Source: Cryptomeria japonica (lineage: Eukaryota; Streptophyta; Pinopsida; Cupressales; Cupressaceae). From it: a stretch of DNA of 64,000 nt. Location: the NCBI RefSeq assembly GCF_030272615.1, contig NC_081405.1, positions 610,511,065-610,575,064 on the forward strand, read 5' to 3'. This document shows, one piece after another, positions 1 to 11,896 of this stretch. Positions within the stretch are counted from its first letter, which is position 1. Every line of letters starts with the position of its first letter. Below the pieces are notes generated by a model. It had not been told where the DNA came from and made no database searches. It saw only the letters and a program-made list of their open reading frames with translations. Both the position numbers and the translations under genes were made by a program.

Positions 1-1760
1 TGAGGACTATGTTAAGACCCTTAGTAAGGGACCTTAGTTCTTGTGATTTAATGGCCCTTATCTTTTTAAAGTGGTACCTTGGATTCAACCCTTAGAATGA
101 CTTTAAGTTCTCTTTTTAGGTCTAGTAACCAAGACTACCCCTATAATTTTGGAGTGAAAATATCTTCATGTCCATTGCCAACTCTATTTGATAGTTTTAT
201 GTAAATGACCCTATCACCAAGTTCATGAAGCATGAGTAGTATGTGAGATTTTGTGTACTGGTGGATTAGGATAAGGTGTTTCCTTCTCATCTTACCCTCT
301 CTTTTAAGTATGGTAAATATTTTGAGGGAATTAAATATGAAAGTTCTCTAATTATATGTAATGTTACAAGTGGTCAAGCGGGTCAATAGTGCACTATCGA
401 CAAGACCAATTAGAGCACTTAGTTTATCTGGAGAAAAAAGATATTGGCCTCTTCCAAAAGAGATTAACTGAATAATGGATAGTAGGGGGGATTCTCCTTC
501 TGAGACCTTTTCTCCTTCAGAAGCTACAAAAATGTACAAGGACTCTACTGGTGGTATTCTAGATTTCCATTAGCATAGGTGTTTGGAAAGATGGTTCAAC
601 AAAAGGTGGTTTTTCAGTTGTTGAATCCTAATGATGCTTTTGTGGGTTTACCTTGTCTCAAGAAAAGAAGTCTAGGGGAGAAGAATCACAATACTATGAT
701 TAACCAGAAAACTCTAGATGACATCTTTAAACCTCCCAATTTTTTTAGCGGAGGCTAACTTTTTTCCGTTGTTGTTTTGTTAAGTCTTCTTTGTTGAAGT
801 TGGTTTTTTTGTCTCTCTACTCTTTTTTGAGGTTCCTTTGTATTATTAATGCTCCATTAAATTTACATTGATAGTGGGCTTTCTCTCCAAGCCCCTTCCC
901 TATTTAATCTAATAAAGAAAATCTAGCCCTAGACATTATAATTGATATAGTCATTACAACCAATGCACATCAAAAAATTTTACATGAATTCTACTAAAGA
1001 CAATGACAAAGGATGTTAGATGTTAGTAGTAACAATCTTCCCCTATAGTCTTTGTGTAAATCAACTTATGAGGCTATTGATAGTGCATCAAGTTGTTTCC
1101 TTAAGATGGACCCAGATATAATTAATTTCTCCCATATTTCTTATGCTCATACCCTTATGGATATTTATTAATCAAAGGCATTGCTAGGATATATTATTCT
1201 CCATGTGTGTGAGAGTCCTTGGACTTAGATGATTAACTATGAGGGAATTCCATTTCATTGTAGATGTTGTTTCTTTGTTGAATATTTGGCCTTTTCTTGT
1301 CCCCATGGCTCTCATCATAGGTCTTCCTCAACCTAGTAGAAGAATGCTCTTCTAAGCCACCTCATGGTATTCCTTGATATTTCGGATGTTTATTTGGATG
1401 ATTCTGTTGACTTAGTGACTCCTTCCCTTACCACTTCAATTGGTTCAAAGGCTATAGATGATGTTTCTTCTATCCTAGCTCTAGGTGACTTGGGAAGATC
1501 TCCTCTTTCTTTGATTGTCCTAGACAATTAGTTTCTGACACAAGAAGTTTCTCCATCAAAACTTGGCTCTCATTTGGGTGGTGCTTCTTACATTTGTTCT
1601 AACGGAGCTTCCTCCCCTGCTCCTATTTTTTCTACTCATGATGAAGCTACTTCTTGGATAATTGTTCATCATGAGAAATAAAGTTTGTTTTTAAGGGTCC
1701 CTACCTTTCAAGATATTCCTTTGGGAGTGAAGTTAGGTGCCAATTTAGATTTTAATTGAT
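1..1760 (+). pseudogene. Decayed plant LINE ORF1 (DUF4283 + CCHC zinc knuckle)
   Basis: No long reading frame survives, but piecing frames together gives protein fragments typical of ORF1 of plant L1-type LINEs. Near 75-105 there is a WYLGFNPL-like segment of the DUF4283 domain. At 1060-1300 there follow KMDPD, SHISYAHTLMDI and SKALLGYIILH, then YEGIPFHCRCCF and LAFSCP around 1238-1302, which correspond to the domain end and the zinc knuckle (CxxC...H/Y...C, with the His already lost). In the family this protein binds RNA and accompanies an endonuclease/reverse-transcriptase ORF2, of which I see nothing here. Many stops and frame changes; it is dead. The left edge may continue outside the window and the right edge is approximate. 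Confidence 0.7.
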
Positions 1761-2823
1761 CTTTCTAGTTGTTGCTTTTTGTATAGTTTCACTATAGGAT
1801 TATTGTCCTCATTAATAGTTGTAATTTTGTTTAGGATTCTCTCTTCTTGTTGTTGGTCACCTCTCTAGGAACTTATCTACAGTTTACCAAGGTTTGGACC
1901 CTCTAAAAAAACTCAACTTATCTTAGTAATAAACAATCTACTTATCATAGTAAAACTCTTGGTTTCGGGTCCATGTAAAACTGTTTATCTTTATCAAAAA
2001 CAATCTACTTATCACAATCAAATGAACATCAAATTTAAACAATTAAATTTTACTCATGATGGTCAAAAAGACGTCAAGTTTAATAATAGTGGGTTTATTC
2101 ATGACAACCAAATGAATGTTAGTTTATATCTTTTTGTTCTACATTATTGCCAAATGGACATCAAATTTCATGCTTGTGAAGGTCAAATGGATGTCGAGTT
2201 GAATATCATGTTTCCTTTTGTTACGGTCAAATAGAGTCAAATGTGTTGATAAAGGTCAATGGGCTCTCAAAATTGGCAAAGACTTCAAATTGTACCCCTT
2301 AACAATAAGAAAGTGGGTGTCAAATTTAACACTTCCATTATTTTAAATTCTATTGAAAATAATATTTGAATGCACTTCTAAAGCTTTATTTTAATATATT
2401 TTGTTGTCTTGCTTCTGTGTTCTCTCATCTACATGTGGAACCCAAAAGAACTTAAAGATAGACTTTTAAATTCATCGAATCAAATGACTGGTGGATCAGC
2501 TGCTAAGAAATAAAAAGATTTGTATTGCTCAAGGCTGCCCTTTTTCAAGCTGAATTGTTTTTGAAATATGTTATCCATATTCATTGCATTAAGCTTTTGT
2601 AATGTTTGTATGTTTGATGAAAACATTAAATCTCTCTGCTCTGATTGTAAGGCTGCAAGTTCACGTGCCTTTCTGTTTGTCCTGTTGTTTCCTTCACGAT
2701 CGATTGACTGTGTTTTCATTATGATCTTTTATAATTTTTTCAATTGATAAAACGCCAATCCTAATGTAATTCATTTCCTTTAGATTTAATTAGTTTATTG
2801 AACAAAGCTGAAATATAATACAT
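1761..2823. other. Spacer with a short diverged tandem repeat and an unassigned small ORF
   Basis: From 2019 to 2234 a motif starting CAAATG(G/A)AC or close variants recurs at 2019, 2064, 2109, 2151, 2184 and 2228, mostly 42-45 bp apart. This keeps a 91-codon plus-strand frame open (1959-2234). I take it for a decayed minisatellite, not a gene. A 79-codon minus-strand frame (2480-2719) lies about 100 bp downstream of the transporter stop and contains a Gln/Leu-rich, helix-like stretch. I do not recognise it and cannot show that it is expressed. Confidence 0.4.
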
Positions 2824-3871
2824 TTAGTTGTCACCAACACAGTAAACCGCATCGAACGAGGCGTGGAGTCCAAAGAAGGCATAATAGACCAACATCACAA
2901 TAGTGCAAACCCCAAATCTGATGAACGACTCATAATCCACTGATCCCATCAGAAACACGTTGATAAAAATGGACAAGGAAGGAACCCACGGAACCATTGG
3001 CGCTCCCCACACTTTGGCCTCTCTACACTGCGGAACAAACACAGCCAAACCCGCAGTGGCCAAAAACCAAATAGGAACCATAATGCAATACCCAATTGAT
3101 CCGCTGGACAGACCCCAGTATGCCGAAGTCCCTATGGACGAGCATATAATGACAACAATGAACGTTGTCAAAAGAAAAGCTTGACTTGCAGAAGTTTTCC
3201 CGGTAAGATAGTGTCTTCTCACAAGCAGAGCAACAAACAAGAGCGTGTATATGAACAAAACGCTGATAGCGCGAAGTTTAGACAGCACATCCAGCCTTGA
3301 AAAGAAGGCCAACGATGCGGAGGCGATTGCCATGAATGCCGTTCCGTTAACAGGTGTCCCGGTCTTCATGCTCACTAAGCCAAACCAAGGCGGAATCACG
3401 TGGGTTCGGGCAATATGTGTTAAATACCTTCCCCGTTTAACTGCGCCCACCAATAAAACAGTGGTTATTCCTTTCAGAGATCCCAGTGCCACAACATATT
3501 TCGCCCATTTCCATCCGATGCTTTGAAATGCTAAAGAATAGGCGGCATTAACATCCAGTACAGTGTAGCTCTGCATGAGAACGAGAGCCAGTGCCATGAG
3601 ACAGTATATCACGGTTACACCCGACATGGAGCCGAGCAAGCCCAGGGGAATGTCTTTAGACGGGTTTTTCGTCTCTTCCGCCATGGTGGTGATGACATCG
3701 AAGCCTCCGTAAGCGAAGTAAATTACTACTGTGGCTCGGAAGACGCCCATGACGGCGTACGGAAGGAAAGGGCTTAGATTAGATGGGTTACCTTTGATGA
3801 AGCCGGCGGTGATGATGAAGAGGATGATGATGGTGTTGAGAGCAGTTGAGATCCAGTTGAGTTGGGAGGTT
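2824..3871 (-). pseudogene. CAT-like exon 2, downstream part
   Basis: An uninterrupted stretch of about 349 codons covers membrane segments 5 to 14 and ends at TAA (2824-2826). It contains TMAEETKNPSKDIP, the loop LKGITTVLLVGA, and the C-terminal SMGTSAYWG-like (SIGTSAYWG), VPWVPSLSIFINVFLMGS and FGLHASFDA segments of plant CATs. An apparent ATG at 3946-3948 lies in copia LTR sequence and is not the gene start. No further frame damage has accumulated in this part. Confidence 0.88.
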
Positions 3872-3876
3872 AGTCG

Positions 3877-4348
3877 TGTTGATAAGTGATGCTGCTCTAG
3901 CATGCAACTCCAGTTTGGACATGAAGCTATCCATTCATCACCATGCATAAGCTATTTTTAGTTAATAGTTTTTTTTTGTTGATTCATGCAAATAAAGCAT
4001 GTACTCCAACATGCATGAATCCTTAGGACTATTTTTAGTTTTTCTTTTTGCATGAGTTTGTTTTTAGTAAATAAAGCATGTTGTGCATGCACTTATTGTA
4101 TTCTTAATTTAGAGAGTAGTTTGTTTTTTTTAGTTTGAGAGCCTTAGTAGCTTTCCATGCAAAGCTAGGAATATATTTAGAACTGCAGTTATTATTTATT
4201 TTTCTAGACTGCAAATTCTTTATATATACAACCTCTATGTAATTTTTTAATTAAGCTTCAATAAAGATATTGGTGTTTTTTTCTTTTTGTTGTTATTGTT
4301 TACTAATCAGTTGGTTCAGAGAGGATAGGTCAGGTTCAAAATTCTACA
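3877..4348 (+). repeat. Copia 5' LTR
   Basis: 472 bp, starting TGTTGATAAG and ending AATTCTACA, with TATATATAC near 4220 as the likely core promoter and AATAAAG near 4260. Compared with the 3' LTR it lacks 10 bp around 3906 and has about seven single-base differences. Confidence 0.95.
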
Positions 4349-4350
4349 AG

Positions 4351-4362
4351 TGGTATCAGAGC
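4351..4362 (+). other. Copia primer-binding site
   Basis: TGGTATCAGAGC lies two bases after the LTR end. It is complementary to the 3' end of plant initiator methionine tRNA, the standard primer for plant copia elements. Confidence 0.95.
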
Positions 4363-4417
4363 AGGTAAAATTGTTTTGGGTTAAAGTTTTATTGTTGGAA
4401 TTTCGCCAAAGTTAATC

Positions 4418-7400
4418 ATGTCAAATTCTAACCATATGCCCGTTCCAGAATTTGATGGGAATGATTATGATTATTGGTGCATTAAGATGCTGACCTTTTT
4501 GATTGGAAAAGATTTGTGGGAGATTATTGAATCAGGTTATGAAGAGCCAACTGATTGGAATGCCCTTACAGCCAATGAAAGAACAGCAAGAAGGAAACAA
4601 GGAAAAAGAATGCTCAAGCTTTGTTTCACATTCAGATAGCTCTTGATAAGAGCTTATTTCCAAGAATATCAGGAGCAACAACTGCCAAAGATGCCTGGAA
4701 GACTCTACAAGAAGCTTACCAGGGTAGTGATCAAGTTAAAGTGGTCAAGCTTCAGACATTGAAGCAAGAGTTTGAGAATTTGAAGATGCAAGAAGCTGAA
4801 AGTATAAGTGATTATTGTGTCAAAGTCAAAGATGTGGTCAATAAAATGGCTACACTTGGAGAAATTGTAAGCAATGAAGTTTTGATAAAAAAGGTGTTGA
4901 GATCTTTGACACCCAGATGGAATCATGTAGCAATAATCATAGAAGAAAGCAAGGATTTGACAAAACTACAGTTTGATCAACTGGTTGGATCCCTGATGTC
5001 TCATGAAGAAAGATTGAAAGATTCTTTTGAAGGTGTAGAGAAAGCATTTTCCTCTAAATTGCTAATCACAAAAAATGAAGATGCAAGCAACAGTAGTGCC
5101 AAAATCAATCAAGGCCAAGGTAAAGGGCAAAGCCAAAATTCTTCAAGAGGTAGAGGAAGAGGTGGCTCAAGAGGAAGTGGTGGTTTCAGAGGAAGAGGTA
5201 GAGGCAGATTTGATAAGAGAAATGTTCAATGTTACCATTGTAATAGGTATGGCCACTTTGAAAAAGAATGTAGATTGAAAGAAGGTAAAAGTGGTAACTA
5301 TGCTCAAGAAAGTAGTGACAATCCTCCTGATCACTTATTTTTATCTTATGCCAAGGGTGAAAATACTAGTAAAGATGTTTGGTACCTAGATTCTGGATGC
5401 TCTAACCATATGACAGGGAATGAGAAGTTGTTCTCAACAAAAGATGGAAGTTTCAAATCCAAGATCCAGCTTGGTGATGATAAATCATTGGAGGTTGTTG
5501 CCAAAGGAGCTATGGAGGTCCAAACAAAAGAAGGTATAAAGAGTATTCATGATATTTATTATACTCCACAATTGAAGCACAATTTGTTAAGTGTTGGGCA
5601 GCTATGTGAGAAAAATTATAGAGTAGTCTTTGAGAATAAGACTTGTACTATCTATGATAAGAATAAGGATAATAGGGTGATCACTGTTGTTTCTATGACA
5701 AGAAATAGGATGTTCCCCTTGAAGTTTGATGAACATAACAACAGTTTGGCAAATATGGCTTATGAGGATTCAAGTTGGTTATGGCATCTCATGTATGGGC
5801 ATTTAAATTTTTATAGTTTGAAGTTTCTAACCTCACATGCATTAGTTTCTGGTTTGCCCAAGGTTGAGGAACACAAGGAGGTTTGTGAAGGTTGTGCTAA
5901 AGGAAAGCATGCAAGAGAAAAGTTTCCAAAGGGCAATGCATGGAGGGCTCATCACCCACTTCAGCTTGTTCATTCAGATATATGTGGTCCTATGCAGACT
6001 AAGAGTTTGGGTAAGTCATCATATTTCATCACTTTTATTGATGATTACTCACAAAATTGTTGGGTATATTTTTTGAAGGCCAAAGATGAAGCCTTGGATA
6101 CATTCAAGAAGTTTAAAGCCCTTGTGGAAAATGAGAAAGGGTGCAAGATCAAATGTTTAAGGACTGATCGTGGAGGAGAGTTTTGCTTAAAGGCTTTCCA
6201 AAGTTATTGTGATTTTAATGGCATCAAGAGGCAACTTACTACTGCATACACACCTCAACAAAATGGAGTAGCTGAAAGGAAGAATCGTACTGTGGTTGAA
6301 ATGGCAAAGTGCATGTTACAAACCAAGGGATTGAGCAATTCTTATTGGGGAGATGGAGTTGCTACAGCGGTGTACATCCTCAACCGTAGCCCCACCAGTG
6401 CACTAGAAAAGATGACTCCTTATGAAGCTTGGTATGGTAAAAGGCCTAATGTTAATCATTTCAAAGTTTTTGGTTGTTTGGCTTATGTGCATGTACCGGA
6501 TCAGAATAGACAGAAGTTAGATGCAAAGAGTGAGTCATGTATTTTTATTGGGTATAGTGAGAAAAGCAAGGCTTATAGATTGTATAATCCCCTCACTAAC
6601 AAGCTTATTGTCTCAAGAGATGTGATTTTTGATGAAGGGGGAGTTTATGGTCATAAAAAAGGCCATGTTGAGAAGCCAAAATCTATTTTGAATGATGATA
6701 TAATTGCTGATATTGATCATGAGTAGCCAACTAATGTTTCTATATCCAATGGTTTAACTCCACCGAGCAACCCTTCATCAAGTTCTTTAGTACCAAGTTC
6801 AAGTCCAGCTTCTTCTCCAAGTTCTATAAGGAAAGTAAGGAGATTGAGTGATATCTACCAGAGGAGTGGAAATCAAGTACATGAAGAAAACCCAGTAGGT
6901 GAAACAGTGAATTTTGCTTTATTAGCCAAGGCTGATTTTGAACCATCATGTTTTGAAGATGCATGTACTAATGAGGTTTGGGTGAAAGCCATGGAAAAAG
7001 AGATGGATTCCATTCACAAGAATGACACTTGGGAGTTAACAGAACTTCCACATGACAAAAAAAGGATTGGCACCAAATGGGTCTACAAGACAAAATTTAA
7101 CAGTGATGGGAGTGTTGAAAGACACAAAGCGAAATTAGTTGCTAAAGGCTTCACACAAAAGTATGGAATTGATTATGAAGAGACATTTGCACCAGTAGCA
7201 AGACAAGAGACCATAAGAATGCTGATTTCATTAGCAGCTCAAAAGAAGTGGAGCATACATCATATGGACGTGAAAAGTGCCTTCTTGAATGGGTACTTAG
7301 AAGAGGAAGTGTATGTGGAGCAGCCACAAGGTTTTGAAGTGGAAGGAAAAGATAATTATGTCTACAAGTTGAAGAAGGCTTTGTATGGCCTCAAGCAAGC

Positions 7401-8490
7401 ACCAAGAGCGTGGTATGCTAGGATTGATGGATACTTTCAGGAGAATGGCTTCCAGAGAAGTAAGAGTGATCCTACCCTATACTACAAACAAGAAGGTACT
7501 GATATTCTCATCATAAGTTTGTATGTTGATGATCTTTTGTATATGGGTAGTAGTTCGAAGATGAAAGATGAATTCAAAGCTGCTATGATGAAAGAATTTG
7601 AGATGAAAGATCTTGGTCTAATGAAATATTTTCTAGGAATGGAAGTTTATCAAAGTAAGGATGACATTTTCATTTGTCAAACAAAGTATGCACAGGATAT
7701 GCTGAAGAAATTTAATATGACTGATTGTAACCTTGCCTCCACTCCAAGTGCTCATGGAGATTTGTTATGTAGAGATGATGGTGCTGATTTAGTTGATGAG
7801 ACAACTTACAGAAGTATTGTGGGGAGCTTGATGTTTCTAATCCACACGAGGCCTGATATTGCCTATTCAGTTTCACTTGTTTCAAGGTATATGACAAATC
7901 CATCTGAAATACATATGAAGGCAGCCAAGAGGATTTTGAGGTATGTGAAAGGGAATTCAAGTTTTGGTATTCATTACTACTCTTATGAAAAGTTCAATCT
8001 TGTAGGTTTTAGTGATTCAGATTGGGGAGGTAGTATGGATGACCGTAAATCTACATCTGGAAATTGTTTTTCTTTTGGTTCTGGTTTAATTACCTGGAGC
8101 TCAAAAAAGCAAAGTATTGTTGCCCTCTCATCTACAGAAGCGGAGTACATTGCAATTACCTCAGCAGGTACACAAGCTCTTTGGCTCAGAAAAGTTTTGG
8201 AAGAAATTGGAGAAAAACAAATTCAACCTACAGTAATTTATTGTGACAATGTGAGTGCCATCAAGTTAGCTAAGAATCCGGTTCATCGCAGCAGAACTAA
8301 GCATTTTGATTTGAAATATCACTTCATACGAGATTTGGTGCAAAAGAAGGATGTCGAATTGAAGCACATCAACACCCAGGATCAGCTAGCAGATATATTC
8401 ACCAAAGCGGTTGCGAAAGCTCAGTTTATAGCACTACGAGATAAGATTGTCAGCCCTCTCAGCATCAAGGGGGAGTATGTTGATAAGTGA
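4418..8490 (+). pseudogene. Copia gag-pol polyprotein, two inactivating breaks
   Basis: The N-terminal frame (4418-4639) gives the start of gag. A one-base frame change in the A-run near 4605-4615 moves the reading into the frame open from 4621 to 6726, and a TAG at 6724-6726 interrupts that frame, which resumes at once and runs to 8490 inside the 3' LTR. Domains in order: retrotransposon gag (UBN2 type); CCHC knuckle CYHCNRYGHFEKEC (5230-5271); aspartic protease WYLDSGCSNHM (about 5381); GAG-pre-integrase LWHLMYGHL (about 5780); integrase with D (HSDICGP), D (RTDRGGEF) and E (NGVAERKNR); RT with YVDDLL (about 7522); RNase H with SDSDWGG and SSTEAEYIA. Each break is a single small event. Clade within copia not determined. 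Confidence 0.95.
8467..8475 (+). other. Copia polypurine tract
   Basis: AAGGGGGAG lies two bases before the 3' LTR and is the plus-strand primer site expected at this position. Confidence 0.85.
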
Positions 8491-8958
8491 TGCTGCTCTA
8501 GCATGCAGCTCCATGTAACTCCAGTTTGGACATGAAGCTATCCATTCATCACCATGCATAAGCTATTTTTAGTTAATAGTTTTTTTTGTTGATTCATGCA
8601 AATAAAGCATGTACTCCAACATGCATGAATCCTTAGGACTATTTTTAGTTTTGCTTTTTGCATGAGTTTGTTTTTAGTAAATAAAGCATGTTGTGCATGC
8701 AGTTATTGTATTCTTAATTTAGGGAGTAGTTTGCTTTTTTTAGTTTGAGAGCCTTAGTAGCTTTCCATGCAAAGCTAGGAATATATTTAGAACTGCAGTT
8801 ATTATTTATTCTTCTAGACTGCAAATTCTTTATATATACAACCTCTATGTAATTTTTTAATTAAGCTTCAATAAAGATATTGGTGTTTTCTTCTTTTTGT
8901 TGTTATTGTTTACTAATCAGTTGGTTCAGAGAGGATAGATCAGGTTCAAAATTCTACA
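8478..8958 (+). repeat. Copia 3' LTR
   Basis: 481 bp, same termini as the 5' LTR, with the extra ten bases after the initial TGTTG...GCATGCA segment. It is followed directly by the AGTCG target duplication and then by transporter coding sequence. Confidence 0.95.
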
Positions 8959-9217
8959 AGTCGTGTGCTCACAATGACGGTGAGAGAGGCCAAAAGGATT
9001 ACCACGACGGCAATGGGGTCCAGAAGGTTGAAATCTGAGGGAAGGTTTGTGTGGACGCAAAAGTCATCTGGGGAGTGGTTGAGTAGAGTGGCAAAATAAG
9101 AGGTCCAAGATCGAGCCACCATGGCTCCGCCAAACACGGATTCGAAGATTATGTTTCCTGCGGCTATGAAGGCTGCCAAGTCTCCCAACTCCACCCGGAA
9201 GTATGCAAAAGAACCGC
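8959..9217 (-). pseudogene. CAT-like exon 2, upstream part
   Basis: The acceptor side is TTTTGTCAG at 9226-9218, with coding from 9217. It encodes the second to fourth membrane segments (GGSFAYFRVELGDLAAFIAA, ARSWTSYFATLLN, LLDPIAVVVILLASLTVIVS) and stops at the copia target duplication. The last five bases (8959-8963, AGTCG on the plus strand) are repeated at 3872-3876 on the other side of the element. Removing one copy and the element restores one continuous frame, so the exon was intact here before the insertion. Confidence 0.9.
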
Positions 9218-11445
9218 CTGACAAAAAAGTTATGATCAAAGATGGTGCCGCTCCAATTAAAATGGTATTTTAGTATTTGTATCATTTGTCAAGAGTCTAT
9301 AATCTTTTATAAGGAAAACATTTGTTTTGGTGTCATCATTATTTTAGACGTTCTATTGCATTTATCTATGTCCAACTGCACAATGATTTAACTTTTGTTC
9401 TGTTGGTAGAATATAATTAACAAAAATGGCCAGTTCATTGTCATTATTATTAATATATAGGTTGTTTAAAAAAGGTCCCACATATAGACAGCAGGTGCTT
9501 TAATTACACCATATCAATTGTTTATGGGAGGCCTGCAAGTAGGCAGATGGTTCAGAGTATATTCTTTCACCACTAACATTATTTAGGTTTAGAATGAGAA
9601 ATAAAAAATTAGTTTGTTTGGCATATTTTTTAATTGTTTTAAAGTTTTAAATAATCAAATAGTTTAATTAAGATAAAAGGTGGAAGTAAGCTGTTTCATA
9701 ATTAACATTACAAATTTTAGTAGTGTATCTAAGTATTGTCATGTCTAAATATTAAGTGTATATATTTTTGAAGATCAATCTAATGTATGATCCATCTATA
9801 AGAGCAATAAAAGTCTTGAATGCTTTAACTTTTATAAAACTGTAAATAACACTGATGATAATTCTAGATGAATAGAAGGGAATGATAGCCAGATGAACAT
9901 ATATTTATAAAATAATATTTATGTACAACAGTTGTTACTTCAACGCCTTAAGAATACCTGCAAGTGCACAGATGATATGACTTTTTTTTGCCTCACCAAT
10001 CCATTCTGCTTGTGGCTGTAATACCTTGGGGGCCTACTTTTGGTAGAGATGTACCCCTGAAGTCCAAACGATCGAAGCCTTACAGAAAATAAAAAATAAT
10101 TGTATAGAGCTTTCCTATAAAACTGGGTTATAAACCATCCCAAAGGTCATTATACTAGAGCTCTGCACTTACGCCTTTCAGCCTTCAAGAAATTGTCTCA
10201 AAAACCATTTTAAAGATAAGAGGACTGAAGCTCTGCACTTACGCCTCAGCCTTCAATGTTTCCTAATGGACGGAGGTGTATTTGCTGTGCACCTTAATCT
10301 TCAACTTATTGAGTTATTTGAGTTCTAACTTCCCTCTAAATATTGAGAAGCGTCTCCTTTGAGCTGTTGCTTCTTGACACAGCCCTTTGTGTGGTTGGTC
10401 ATAGTATCCCCAAATTTGACCAGTCATGTCAAATTGTTGCCACTCTTCAACCATGGTTTTACCAAGTAGTTTACTCTTATTTTTATCATTTGATTCTTTC
10501 TGAATGTTCTCAGTTTGACAAATCAGTAATTCATGTGCCTCTTGCATTGACAGTAATCATGCCAAATTGTTTTTTCTCATTAGACTCTGTCTCAGCATTC
10601 TTAATCTTCCTACAATTGCTACCTCAATCTAATAGCATTAATCAAAAAGCCAATCTGAAAATATTGGGATTTGAAGTATCGAAAGGAGAACAAATAAAAA
10701 AATGATTTGACAGCGTATAGATTCCGCAAAACAAAATTCACTCAAACCATGGCAAGTAAATTACCTCAAGCTTATGCATAAATCGTTTCTTGTTGTAAAT
10801 GATGCAAATGAGAAGAAATGGGTAGAGTTTGTAGGGAAAAATTATGAAACCCTGCCACAGCAAAGAAATGAAGAACCAAAACCAAACTCCCTAGTACACA
10901 AAGTTTACACCAGAAATTGAGAAATCCTACCATAGGCGCTGTCAACAGTGCGGATGAAGGAAAAGGGCAAAGTTTGCAATGTAAAATTAACGAAACCAGC
11001 ATTTTAATTTAGCCTACAATAGAATTCCATACAGAGCCTCTATCAACGCCTACAATAGAATTCCATACAGAGACTCTATCAACGCACTTGTTCTCTCCCC
11101 GTTTTCAATCAACCGAAAAATATTTCTGGTGTTAAACTCCTGATTCCAGTGGGCAATGCCCACGAGGAATAGCCTATCCGGTAATAATGAGTAAGAAATT
11201 AACAGGTGGAAATTGAGAATTTCTGGTAAATTATATACATTTAGAAAAAATTGTATCGACACTGAAAATTGATCAACTAATCGAAATGGGCAATTAACTA
11301 GCACTAGCGGAAATCTAAATAATCAAATTTAATCGACCAATGTTTATCATCCCTTTGTCCTCTGTCCCATTTTTGATAAGATCTTAAATTACTGAACATC
11401 CAAATTGAAATAGAATTCTGGGGTGTGAATGGGATTACAAATTAC
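9218..11445 (-). other. Intron 1 of the CAT-like gene (2228 bp)
   Basis: Bounded by a GT donor at 11445-11444 and an AG acceptor at 9219-9218 on the minus strand, and phased so that the split codon gives Gly of VAGGSF. It contains a tandem duplication of 36 bp (11013-11048 and 11049-11084, one mismatch) and two related copies of GCTCTGCACTTACGCCT about 65 bp apart near 10160 and 10230. I see no gene inside it. Confidence 0.8.
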
Positions 11446-11896
11446 CTGCTACAGGAATCTCGACTGCGAATTCGGTGAAACAAAAGACAGAAAGCATGAC
11501 AGAGAATCCCTAGAGAGCATAGGAAAGAACAATAGCAGGGCCTGCGTCCTTGTGGGCTTCTTGTCCAGTGAGCACAAAAATCCCTGTTCCGATCACCCCA
11601 CCGAATCCAAACCAGATTAAATCCCACCAGTTGAGGGTCCTCTTCATATCATTCCCACTCCTCTTTCTGATCTCTCCCACCTCTTTCATCTCGTCAGCCC
11701 TTGAAAGCGCACGGTCTTTGAAACGTCGGGGTGTTTGGTAAAGAGCTTTTCCATAATTGCTCCAGCTCTTGAACGATTCTCCGGGCAGAAAATATTTCTT
11801 TCCTGCCCTCTTTACGCCATCCCCTGCATCTAATCCTTCAAATGGATCACCATCTAATAGTGAAACAATCTCACTCTTCAGCTCTCCCTTAATCAT
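11446..11896 (-). pseudogene. CAT-like exon 1 with internal TAG
   Basis: The ATG at 11896 opens a soluble N-terminus rich in charged residues (about 95 residues), then the first membrane segment. The frame runs to a TAG at 11510-11512. Beyond it, in the same frame, family sequence continues without a frame change (FSVMLSVFCFTEFAVEIPVA) to the donor site at 11445/11446. This makes the stop a point mutation rather than a wrong exon end. A TCG or TCA serine codon would need one base change to give TAG. Confidence 0.88.

Larger units (their letters stand above)
3877..8958 (+). mobile_element. Complete Ty1/copia LTR retrotransposon in CAT exon 2
   Basis: A 5082 bp element with 472 and 481 bp LTRs beginning TGTTGATAAG and ending TTCTACA, a methionine-initiator tRNA primer site, gag-pol in the order gag, protease, integrase, RT, RNase H (the copia order), and a polypurine tract. 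It is flanked by a perfect 5 bp duplication AGTCG (3872-3876 and 8959-8963). Its sense strand is opposite to the transporter. The two LTRs show about 7 substitutions plus one 10 bp gap and one T-run difference, so the insertion is fairly recent on a conifer time scale. Only two breaks in the coding region are visible. Confidence 0.96.
2824..11896 (-). pseudogene. Cationic amino acid transporter (CAT5-like), disrupted by a nonsense codon and a copia insertion
   Basis: This is a plant CAT-family (APC superfamily) membrane permease for cationic amino acids. Exon 1 is 11446-11896 and ends at a GT donor (GCAG|GTAAT); exon 2 is 9217-8959 joined to 3871-2824 after an AG acceptor (TTTTGTCAG|GCGG). 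Together they total 586 codons including the stop, the usual CAT length. Family landmarks are visible: WWDLIWFGFGGVIGTGIFVL and TGQEAHKDAGPA in exon 1; GGSFAYFRVELGD, ARSWTSYFATLLN and NLLDPIAVVVI before the insertion; TMAEETKNPSKDIP, LKGITTVLLVGA and THIARTHVIPPW after it. Codon 129 (11510-11512) is TAG where the family has a Ser-Gly pair, and a 5.1 kb copia element sits in exon 2. The normally conserved GQARY is KRGRY here, so constraint may have relaxed. Closest to Arabidopsis CAT5 by motif memory. Confidence 0.9.

Noticed and set aside
3872-3948. Apparent N-terminus of the transporter frame with an ATG at 3946-3948
   Set aside because: The first about 24 codons are copia LTR sequence (3877 onwards); true exon 2 continues at 8959.
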